The notes beneath the pieces are model-generated. The model was given only the letters and a program-made list of their open reading frames with translations. It had not been told where the DNA came from and did no database searches. The translations under genes were made by a program, and so were the position numbers. A stretch of 64,000 nt of DNA from Mya arenaria (Eukaryota > Mollusca > Bivalvia > Myida > Myidae): contig NC_069124.1 of the NCBI RefSeq assembly GCF_026914265.1, positions 86,886,915-86,950,914 on the forward strand. The letters run 5' to 3'. Below are positions 21,572 through 33,900 of the stretch, piece by piece (the first letter of the stretch is position 1; the number at the start of each line of letters is the position of its first letter).

Positions 21572-24020
21572 TCACGAAATCTACTAGGTGGGGACTTCAT
21601 TGGGAAGGTGATACGATAACTACTTAAATCAGTTTTGTCCATACATTGCATATACTTTAATTGTATTTAGGAGACAATTGGCCGATTGCACAGAACTTTG
21701 TAAAAGTTAACAACGTTAAACGGCATAGTTGTTAACTTTTAAAGCCGAACTTTTTGATCATTTGCTCATATATTTAAATAAAAAAGCACAGCTGAAACAG
21801 TTCTTTCAAATCTTGTAAGAAATACTGCAGATTACATGTGTGTCTATGGAACTTCGAGAGCAGTAAAGATTTAAAAGTTGACAGCAATGACGTAAACAAC
21901 GTTGTTATTTTTACGTTCTGAATAAAATCGGCCAAATAACTGAATATATTTTAGATATTTTATTTTTTTAAATATATGTGAACAAGTTCAGAGACATCTG
22001 GAATAAATTTGTTATTAATGAGGAGGTTTTTGGTCATGTTGAAGGAAATTGTAGTGGTATTTAATTAAAAAAATAAATACATGAAGTAACGGCATAGCTC
22101 CATCAATGATGTTTAATATCCAAATTTATATAATAATTATAATTATCATGATTATTAGTATAATATATTATATTATATATACTTATTATGTAGTACAGAA
22201 TCAATTTCCAACCCAATGTATGCCGACAAAAGGCCACCACAGAAAATTGAAATGGTAAACTAATGTCGAATTCTAACTTGATGTACAAATTGTACATGTT
22301 GTGACGTTCTGACGGAATGAGTTTTCGTTCCGACTACCTCGTTAACGGTTAAAGGAAACTTTACTCATACATCATACGCTTTCAAAATGCTTGAATTAAG
22401 CTCTCTTTCAATTGTGTTTATTAAAACATGGATGACAGCGAGCTGAGTGGACTTTTTTGAAATGGAAGTAGTTTTCGTATGTAATCCTCCTCTCTTGGTC
22501 CCATTCATTCTGCAGACCTTGCCTCTGGTGGACACCACAAATAGTCTGATGTAACAGATGCAAATGCATGTTTTGATAATAAAACGCTGATTTAATCGCT
22601 TTCAACGGTCATGGACATTTATATTTCGCGCGTTATAGAGAATGTATGTTAACCCAGCCTTTACTGAGTACAGACTTAAATGAATGAGATATATCTCCAT
22701 CTCTATATATAGAGAGGCAACTTCTAATAAAGTAAACTGAGTAAAGTAAACTTATTTAAAAAAAAAATAGAAAAAACAACATCATTGCCGTCATGTCTGT
22801 TAAGGAACATTATCAGGTATGTGACTAAACATATGTTTTGAATACCGGTCCAGGAAAAACAACAACAGCAAGTGATGGTTCGTTTGATCATTGTATATAA
22901 GAATATAATTCTGCATTGTAATTCCGTGTTTCAGTAAATCATGAAACATTTAAACACACGTCAAGTGCCAATTACATTAAACAAACTGAATATGATCTAT
23001 CAATGTTTGTTTTCACTATTCATTATCGGGTGAAATTGTTTTAGTACTATTAAGTCGTTGAAGACACAAAATATCGCAATGCTTTACGATCTAAATTGGG
23101 AATAACAAAAATAATAGAATGGTATGTACGTTTGCATCTCAAAACACAAAGCCATGTGTTTTAAGATGCTGCAGAAACTCTTATTATCTGGTACCCATAA
23201 CTAACCCAGATATTATACGTAACATTTACTATTATTTCGTTCGAAATATTTTAATGATTATTGTTTACAGATGGACACTTCTAACAAATGCCGATCGTTT
23301 CGAACACGTGTCATCATCATGTATAAAAACAAGGTTGCTAATTTAGAACGGATTGGATGCTCAATGACAGGAACTGGCTGGTGACCAATAAACACATTTA
23401 AATCGCGCAATAAATTTAAAGTGACGATAAAGGGACTATTTTTACAGATATAGCAAAATATGTGCGGTTTTGTTATTTAAATTAACTACTGTATATTAAA
23501 AACGAGTGTATATATAGTTCGTTATGCGTGTAAGTCAAAATCATACAATTTGAGTGAAATTCAACCTTATGCATTTTTTTAAAAATGTATCTGTCAAATG
23601 CGCCACAACTGAATGGACACACTTATAAATACATCAAAATGAACATCAAAATGAAGTCAGAATACTTTATTAATTTTCATTCATCAAATTGGACGTCATC
23701 GTATTATCTATACATAAAACCTGTATCATTTAGAATGATTTTTTACACAAGTTAATTTTGGTTTGGTAATTTTATGCAGTTTGCCTCTGCCAAACATTCC
23801 GTGGGAAATATCAATTTTTGTTAAAAATGAATGTCGTACGGCCATAAATAGACCACCAGCTAAATTATCCTATTCTTAAATGGAAAAGTGATTTTGAAAA
23901 TGCATTACATGTTCTTGAATATACCCAGGAGCAGGAGCAATCGGATGATAAAAAAATGTGTTAAATATTTAGGATTAAAAATATCTTCAATTAGATAAAG
24001 GGTAACCAAATAAAAACTTA
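21572..24020. other. Spacer, nothing recognised
   Basis: AT-rich DNA. A possible weak exon-like patch at about 22430-22600 on the minus strand has no supporting splice pattern or family match. Confidence 0.4.
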
Positions 24021-24029
24021 CAAAGGACC

Positions 24030-24380
24030 AAAATCTAAAAATCATATAAACATTCAAATAACACCAAACAAAAGATGTTTTCCTATCTTAGATAAATAGC
24101 GAAAGCTACACCAGTTTGTATGTATTTCCCCTGAACATAGAAGGGGTGTAAGAGATATGGAGCTTACATGGAGGCAAGACTCAAACCCTTCAACTTGTAT
24201 TGAGATGTTGACCATTTCCCACCAAGGTATTAACATCGGTTCTGAACATCACCTTTTATGAGTACATAATATGACCCAAGTTTCATTGAAATCCTTCAAA
24301 GGTTGTTAGGGATATGGAGCAGACACGATATCAAAGATCAACCATGATCTTATACTGTGACATTGACCCAACCAGATTCA
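24030..24380. repeat. Dispersed repeat resembling common molluscan intergenic repeats
   Basis: Phrases such as TTGAAATCCTTCAAAGGTTG and GGGATATGGAGC, repeated imperfectly within the stretch (about 24155 and 24310), resemble the translated-looking but non-coding repeats common in bivalve genomes. Termini are not visible. Confidence 0.35.
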
Positions 24381-24885
24381 AACATGGTTTGTGCATGGGA
24401 CATTGATGAATAGAATACATAATTTTAAATATATTTTTTTATTAAAATCCTTCAACATAATATCCTTATGTTACAAACAGATGGGCAATAAGGGGCCTCT
24501 TCTGAGCAGAGTACTTCACAATACATCTCATCCCATCAGTTTAAATGTTGTCACATATACTTATGTATTTATATTGTCAGTTGTCTTACAGGTAGTGTTG
24601 AACTTGTACATAGCATGTGTATGTTCTTAAAACTGTTTCTAGAGCTTCTGTGTGTATGTTAAATGTCTGTGAGACTCAACAGCATCTGATCTTATTTCTG
24701 TAATTCCCTACACACTTGGTGGTGGTGGAATAGAAATATGACATGACTAATGTACTTCATGGATGTTTTTACTATGTATGTAACAATATGTTTCCTCTTT
24801 GAATACATGTTTTGCATAAACATGAGACTGACTCTTCTGCACTGATGTACTGAGTACACTGTAAACCAGTCTTCTGTTTCTAACA

Positions 24886-24891
24886 TTTATT
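24886..24891 (-). terminator. DCP2 poly(A) signal candidate
   Basis: AATAAA on the minus strand, about 85 bases after the DCP2 stop codon. Confidence 0.5.
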
Positions 24892-24975
24892 GAAATCTTC
24901 AGAAGTTCTGTCTTCTGCACAAAAACGAAAATGATCTTGATCTGTTGCTGCCATTAAATTCATATATCCCGGTTA

Positions 24976-27900
24976 CTAGCTAATACAAGCCAACACAGAT
25001 TCCACGTCCAATTTAAAGTTTACCCATGCTTGGGGCACAAAGTTCTCAATATCACATGGTTGTGTGTTTTCATTGCGTCGATGTCGCCTTTCACCTTTGC
25101 CTCCATACTTGGTTCCCTGTTGATGTTGCTGCTGCGGTTGTTGCTGCTGATGTGTTTGGTGTTGCTGCTGTGATTGGTGGTGCTGCTGTAACTGTCTGCT
25201 CTGTCCAGACCCTGATCATATCAAAGAAATTATGACAAATACAGATGGAAAACAAAAATGATAAACTCTGTGACCATGGCATGTACCTTTCAGGTGTTGT
25301 ACATTTTCAATAAAAAGCATCCCATATTATTCTTTTAACATGTAAAAAAGTTTAGCACATGCTATACCATTAATGTTTTTTTAAGCTTAACACAGGTGTT
25401 ATATAACACTGTTCTAATTCTATTGTAAAAAAAAAATATCACTCACTTTAATGTTACTTACAAACTTAAGAAAATAGATGGGCAATATTCCATCAAGTTC
25501 TACCTTTATTTCACTTTTTGTTTTTATTGTAAAGATTATTCTGAATCAAGTAGTTCACTCTCCATCAACATCTTTAGAGGAAAACATGATATTTTCTCTT
25601 GATTTTTGTTAAAGAACATTTTTAAAGACTTTCAGAACCTAACTGGTAATGATGTCATAAACATATAACGAATTATTAAGTATTTATGTTCTGATTCTTA
25701 CTGGATATCATCTTGGTTACATTCTAGTTATAAACACAATTAAAACTATAAGATATATCTTTTGTTAGAAATTCTTGCGAGTATCTAATTTCTGCAATGC
25801 ATGTAGTGTGGAAAATGGCATTACTTTGTGGTGTTCAGCTTATCAGCATCACAGAATGAGCGATAATGCTTTTCTATATTTTTCACCAGAAAAAGCATTT
25901 GATGAAAAGAATCTGACACTCTTCATCATATATTACACAAATTAATTCAACTCGTCCTGAAAGTATGTTAGTAATCTTGCCTCTGTTGAATAAAATTGTG
26001 TTTGTAATGTTGACTTGTGACAGATCCTATATATATATGTAATGTTCATGATCTTCCATAACATGAACAAATCATACTACTTTGGATATAACCATACCCT
26101 GGTTGTCGAACTGCGTGGCGAGACTGCGGCGCGGCTTTCCCACACTCCCATCTCGGTTCTGCAAAAACAAAAACTAATGACATTAATCAAGAGAAACACC
26201 ATTACAAACAAGCAACTTCCAGTAATAGAATGCTATCAAAGAATATAATATAATAGAATGATTGCAATACAAACACCTTATCGTTGGGCATTCAAATTGT
26301 TGCACCTACTTTTAGATACTTTTCAGGAAGAAAAATTAGTATTAATTTTTATTAATTTACCATTATTGATATTACCCATATTGCTATATGCAATGATAAA
26401 AAAGACTCAATTTGAATCTAAATAATCACAGAAAAAACAGATTTTGCATACTTTCAAGTAGAAAAAAAGGGCAATAAATCAAACCATAGTCCAGTTGGTT
26501 TCCAGACAACAACAAAAAAAATGTGTTGGCAACAAGTTGAATTATTCTAAATTATTCAACAAACGTACATGTTGCCAGAAAAAGAGGTTTTAACTGGGTC
26601 ATAACCCTAACCCTGAGTATACAAGTGCAACTTGCAACTTTATTTTACAGTAACATATATGTTTTATGAAACAGAATTTATCTGGTCTTATTTACAATAA
26701 GGGGTTTCAATAATGAATATAGAAGGGGTAGGCAATGTCCCCCCTCTCACACTCACAAACTTACAAGTATGTGATACTGCTGTGCTTGCTGCTGTTGCTT
26801 CCTATCTGACTTGAATCCACCCGGTGAGCTGTATCCCTGGGACTGCGACCACCTGTCCCCCTCTGAATTCTCCTTCTTCTTCCGTTCCCGTGAATCCCGT
26901 GCACGCGACTTGGCATCCTTGAACTGCATGAACTCTTGGTACTCGTTCTGGTTGAGTTGGGAGAAGTACTGTTGCTGACGCTGCTTCTGTTTTTCCCGAA
27001 ACTGCCTGTTTGTGTTGGCGACATTGTCCTGCTCCTTGCTTGACCACTGGTCATTCCCTACTCCTGCACTTAGTGGGCGGCCCGATGAAGGGGGCTTGCC
27101 ACTCAGTGGCCCTGAAGCTCCTGAGGTTGATCCGGGGTTCTGCCTGCTGCCAACCCACTTCCTAAGGGCTCTGAAATATAAGTAGGGAAATGAAAATTAA
27201 ATTAAATTACCTCAGGCAGTATTTACACTACAGACTATTTTTTCTAAAAATGAAAGCACGCTGGAAATAGATTATTTACAACACTTGATAAAGATTTGCA
27301 ATGTGTAACATAATGTAGGTTATGCATGTTACCAAAATGGAAATTTCATAAAATATCCACCTACTTGACAAAGGGTATGACCATAAAGAATGTGTTTGGG
27401 TTGAGGCCAAGCTGGGTCTTGGAGACCAGGTCCCGCTTGTGGGCCGGCAGGGAATCCAGGGGAAACCACTGAAGGCTCTAGAAGACAAATCACAACATTG
27501 CCACGTGCTTACATCAGTAATGTGTATGTTAGCACTACAATTCATATTTTAGTACAACACACTTATGACATTAAAATAGATAATTAAGATAACAGATTAA
27601 ACACATTACATTTTTTTACAAAACAAGATTCATAGACTAAAAAATGAAAACATTCGAAAATAATTCCATGTATATTTGAATGCAGGATGTACATGATACA
27701 GACTTTGATTTCTTTCCTGGTTTTTGGCTGGAACTTCGTGTCTAGAGGAACATCCTTGATGATGTAGAGGCGGGTGAGCTGGTCGGCCATCTTGTTCTCA
27801 AGGTACACATTCCGGTCAATCAGCTGAGCCACATCAAACCCCGTCTCCTCAAACACCTGCAGGGGAATGGTACAACATAACACTGCTCTGCATCAATACT

Positions 27901-30900
27901 GATATATACAACAATGTTGCCACATAATCAAGCTTCCCGAAAATTCATAAATGCCAGTTATGAAAGTTATGTAACAAGAACACAACATTCCTTGCTTTTA
28001 CTTCATATTCTTCTTGTAATCTTACTTTTGCTTCACTAAGCGTATGTTAATAAGTTGATTACAAGTTTTAACTAAATAGATGACATGAATGGTCATTAAA
28101 AAATAAATGTGTCTAGACTGCATTGTATAAGTTGTGAGGGTTTTTTCCAAATATCTGAGAATGAATATTTACATATACCGTAATATCAAACAATCTCACA
28201 ACTGCACATGACTTCCACTGGTGAAGATGTTACCTCTCTGATGGCACATTCCCACGGAGTCTCACTCTCATTCACTTTGCCTTTAGGAAATCCCCAGCTC
28301 GCCTTCGCCCAAAACCCCTGCACAAGGAGGCACTGAAAACCAAAAAAGACATTCATGCCATATAAATATCTATAATCTGTTCAAATTTAACATAAAAATA
28401 TAACATTCAAGTTTCTCATCATTAATCATCATTAAATTTAAGAGATCTTACATATTTGCTGGTCGGGTCAAGCATGATGGCGCCGTATGTGGGTACAGAC
28501 ATCTTGTATGACTTCCAGTTGCCGAGTATCTTGTCCACCTCAGCAACATGTTCACTGAGGGACGGACAGTGGTGAAATACTGCCCACAAGTTAAGGAGGG
28601 GGATAAATACATGTCATGTGATACTAGCAGTGGTGCAGATAAATACATGTCATGTGATACTAACACTACTTCAGATAAATACATATTGTGTGATACTTAC
28701 ACTACAACAGATAAATACACGTCATGTGAAACTAACACAACAACAGATAAATAGATGTCATGTGATACTAACAGTGATGCAGATAAATGCATGTCATGTG
28801 ATACTTAGTAACAGTGATGCAGATAAATGCATGTCATGTGATACTTACAATGATGCAGATAAATACATGCCACAGGACAATTACAATGATGCAGATAAAT
28901 ACATGCCACGGGACAATTACAATGATGCAGATAAATACATGTCACGGGACAATTACAATGATGCAGATAAATACATGCCACGGGAAAATTACAATGATAT
29001 AAATCAATACATGTCATGGGACACTTACAATTTTGCAGATCTATTCCGGTAAATGCCATACAATACTTACACTACTACATATGCCACGTGACACTTACAA
29101 TGATGCAGATAAATGCAGGTCATGGGACACTTGCAATGATGCAGATAAATACATGTCATGGGATACTTGCAATGATGCAGATAAATGCATGTCATGGGAC
29201 ACTTACAATGATGCAGATCAATGCATGTCATGGGACACTTGCAATGATGCAGATAAATACATGTCATGGGACACTTGCAATGATGCAGATCAATCCATGT
29301 CATGGGACACTTACAATGATGCAGATCAATGCAGGCCATGGGACACTTACAATGATGCAGATCAATGCATGTCATGGGACACTTACAATGATGCAGATAA
29401 ATACATGTCATGGGACACTTACAATGATGCAGATAAATGCATGTCGTGGGACACTTACAATGATGCAGAAAAATACATGTCATGGGACACTTACAATGAT
29501 GCAGATATAAATACATGTCATGGGACACTTACAATGATGCAGATAAATACATGTCATGGGACACTTACAATGATGCAGATAAATACATGTCATGTGACAC
29601 TTACAATGATGCAGATAAATACATGTCATGGGACACTTACAATGATGCAGATAAATATGTGTCATGGGACACTTACAATGATGCAGATAAATACATGCCA
29701 TGGGACACTTACAATGATGCAGATAAATACATGTCATGGGACACTTACAATTATGCAGATCAATACATGCCACGTGACACTTAAATGATGTAGATCAATT
29801 CATGCCACGTGACACAATGATGCAGATAAATACATGCCATGTGACACTTACAATGATGCAGATCAATACATGCCATACAATACTTACTCTACTGCACATA
29901 AATACATTTCATGGAAGAAATACTAACACTATTGTCTGTTTTCATTCAGAGCATGTAACCTTATGTTTCAAAGGGAGAGTAAAAAAAATAAGCACACAAC
30001 TCTTTGTACAAAGTTGTCTCCCTTACAAAATTATTTCAATGACCATGGTGGATTTGACTGGTTTTTGAAAGGAGCCAAACTCTGAATTTCCTACTTCTGT
30101 ATAAGTGTGATTCAGATACAATCAAACTTTATCATGATCACAAGCAATTGTTTATGAAGCATGGTAGGACGCACAGATGACAGACAGTGCGCCATTGCAT
30201 AAGCTCTTGCTAAAATATAATAAAATAATGCCATGCAAAAGGCAATCAAAATAATTTTGTTTAAAAATCTGCAAAAACTAGCCTTGAACAGGGTTGAGTT
30301 GGTGGTAATACACGGTAGCTTTATTTAGGGTTGAGAGGGGAGACACAGCACTACTCAAGGTGAATTGCTACGCAGAGCACTATTCAGGGTGGCGTTGGTA
30401 CACCGAGCAATCCTAAAGGTGCTGCTGCACAGAGCACTAGCGTATTCAGAATGGATTTGGTAGACACAGAACAACTCAAAGTGAAACTACTCAGAGCACT
30501 ATCAGGGTGGAGTTGCAGGGCACAATTCAGGTTGGAATTGTTAAGTGGAGCACTATTAAACGTGGAGTTGCAGAGCAACCGTCAGGGTGGATTGCTGGGC
30601 AGAGAGCACTTTTAAGGGTGGATTAGCTTTGCAGAGTGCTACTCAGGGTGGATTGCTGGGCAGAGAGCTATTCAGGATGGATTGCTGGGCAGAGTGCTAT
30701 TCAGGGTGGATTGCTGGGCAGAGTGCTATTCAGGGTGGAATTGCTGGGCAGGGCACTATTCAGGATGGATTGCTGGGCAGAGTGCTATTCAGTGCAGAAT
30801 TGCTGGGCAGAGTGCTATCAGGGTGGATTACTGGGCAGAGCACTATTCAGGGTGGATTGCTAGGCAGAGTGCTATTCATGAATGAGTTTCTGGTTAGAGC

Positions 30901-33900
30901 ACTTTTCAAATGGACTTAAGAAGAACCTTCCTTAGCTACAGCCTGCTTTAGAACTTTAGAGCAATGCACACCAAATTTCACAAAAGGATACTTTGTGACG
31001 AAAAGTCTTTAATTCCACATGTTTTCAGCTCATGGTTTTCAGCGCAGTAGAAATCAAGGTAGAACCAATGAGCTAGCTCAATTTGGAAGAAAATTCTGAT
31101 CAAATCTTGCCTTTCTTCTTCTGGTACATTGATGATAAAGCGACTGAAATTAAAAACATGTGCTGCATTTTAAACTTAAGTTATGTAATTTTACTTTTGA
31201 ATTTAATTTTTCAAGATGCAATGCTCAAAAATTCAAGAAGATAGGTCCTGAGGTTCAAAATGGCACACATTTTGGCAGTTGAATGACCTTATTTGACGTA
31301 AAAAAAGTTTTTAAAAGCAATAGATTTTGTCGGGACATCGGTTGATATTACCTAACGCCGGTAGAGTTCACATGTCTAATAGAAGTATAAATAAGATACT
31401 TCAGGATATAGAAAGAGGTAAAATATTGAGGAGCAGTGAAATGTTGATCGATCAAAATCCAGACATGTGAAATCTACTGGCGGTAGGTAACATCTACTGC
31501 TTTTGAGACCCCCCCCCCCACCTCTATACTGCTCTCCCAATGAAATCTACCGCTCTTGAAATATTTATATTTTGGCCTTTATTTTATTTTAAAACCCTCA
31601 AAATTCTATCAACCATGCTAAAATACCCCATAATCTGTCACTTTAAAGAAAGTGGTGCAATAAACAAATCACTGGACAACCCGGAGTTTATTTAGGAGTA
31701 TTTCCAAATCTAAAAACGACCATCAAGTTTTTGTTTACATCGTTTCCATCCTTGTTTTTTGAGTGAAAATTCAAGGAATATATAAATTTTACCACTTTTG
31801 GACCCAATCTACAGGCTTGGAAACCCAAATCTACCTCTATGACGTTGCCAGAGGTTCACGTGTCTACAAAATGGCAAAATCCCCTGAAATTCTTAACAAG
31901 TATATATATATATATAAAAAATACAGAAGCAAGTCCAGAAGTTGAAAGTTGAAACATAAACCCTGTTTAACGGCACAGTATCAACGCCAATGACCCAGAA
32001 CACAAAAACAAACAATCTCAAACCAAAAACCTGGAACAACAACAGAAAACTCCACAAACAACACATTACATATATAAATAAAACTAGGGTTGTTCATAAG
32101 TTGCATATAATTCTTGATGTTTGGATAGACACTGTGTGAACAATATACTTGAACTAAAACGAATCATTACGACAGAAACTATCGGATGTTGATTGGTCAG
32201 CTGTGAAGTGTAATAATGTTAATGACTTTACTTCAAATCTTACAAAAACCATCACTGATATTGCTAGCTGTTGTATTCCAAGCAAGGTTGTTAATGTTAA
32301 TCATAAACATCCCCCATGGATGAATGCTGATATTAAATTAAAAATTCGAAAACGCAAAAGAGCGTTCAGAAAGGCTAGGTCCAGTAATAATCCAGTACAC
32401 TGGTTAAAGTTCCGTGGTCTTAGAAATGAAGTTGTTGCTCTGATTCGTCGGTCCAAATCCTTGTATTTTGATAATCTTGCTTCCAAACTCAAATCCAGCG
32501 AAATTAGTTCGAAAGATTGGTGGAAAACTCTTAAATCCTTCATTAGTCCGAATACATCCAAAGCTATTCCTTCACTCCTTAACCCAGCTGATGGAGAACT
32601 AAAGACAGACGAACAAGATAAGGCCGATATTCTGAACGATTTTTTTTTTCCAGTCAAACTTTGCCTCTGCTTGATTCAAATCCTACTCATGATATTCTTA
32701 ATAACATCCACATTACGCCATCTGAAGTAAAAGATGCGATAAGTTGCCTGGTTGTGGGTAAAGCATCTGGTCCTGACGGAGTAAGCAATCGCATTCTTCT
32801 CGAAGCCTCTGCTCAACTCAGTCAGCCTTTGTGTGATCTGTTTAATGATTCATTAAATACTTCTATTATGCCGTCAAGTTGGAAGTGTTCAAATGTGTGT
32901 GCAATTTTCAAAAAGGGTGATCCTTCAGACCCATCAAATTATCATCCAATATCACTCCTAAATACTATGGAAAAGGTCTTTGAACGGATTATATTTAAAC
33001 ATGTCTTTAACTTTCTCTGTGATACTCACTTCTTTACATGTTTTCAATCCGGTTTCATGCCCGGTGACTCTACCGTTAATCAACTAACATGTATCTATAA
33101 TAAGTTCTGCCATGCCCTTGACAAAGGTCTTGAAATAAGAGTTGTTTTCTTTGATATAAGTAAAGCCTTTGACAAGGTTTGGCACCGTGGCCTTTTGTAC
33201 AAACTCGAACATGCAGGCATATGTGGTTCACTTCTTTCTTGGTTTTCAAATTACTTGGAATATCGTCGACAAAGAGTGGTTATTCCAGGAGCCTCTTCAT
33301 CATTTTCTGAGATTAAGGCTGGTGTACCCCAAGGATCTATTTTAGGTCCCCTTTTGTTTCTTATATACATTAATGATATTGTAAATGATGTCAATTCTAA
33401 CATCAATTTATTTGCTGATGATACTAGTCTATTTATCATAGTCGAAACACCACAAGTTGCAGCTGAGTAACTACAGTCCGATATCAACTAGAGCTGTCAC
33501 AGTAGTGACGAATACCCCCAAATGCCGCCTGGAAACCGGAATGGCAAACCATTCCTTTGAAAAGAGGCCATAACTCCAAGGTTACTGCAAACTGCATCTT
33601 CTTTTATCATGCATGTACTGTTTTATTTAAATATGTTGAGTAATTTAGAAGTTACACTGCTGACAAGAAAAACTAGCCTTTCATGAGTTATCGTCCGGAA
33701 ACCGTTTTTCTATTTTTAGTAGCAGTGACCTTGACCTTGGCCCCAGCAGCCCCGATATCAAACTTGATCTGTATCTTCTGATGTTACACCTGTGTACCAA
33801 AAATTGTTCAAATATGTCTAGCCTTTCATGAGTTATCGTCCGGAAACCGTTTTTCTATTTTTAGTAACCGTGACCTTGACCTTGGCCCCACCAGCCCCAA

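Noticed and set aside
28448-29788. Long overlapping ORFs on both strands (up to 251 codons) with 12-residue repeats
   Set aside because: They are a by-product of the 36-bp minisatellite, whose unit is a multiple of three. They run on both strands and several frames and lie inside a DCP2 intron.
28600-29925. CRISPR-like regular repeats
   Set aside because: The units are directly tandem without unique spacers, and the genome is eukaryotic.
30587-30919. Repetitive [16 protein letters not shown] ORFs
   Set aside because: By-products of the 29-bp minisatellite in the same intron.
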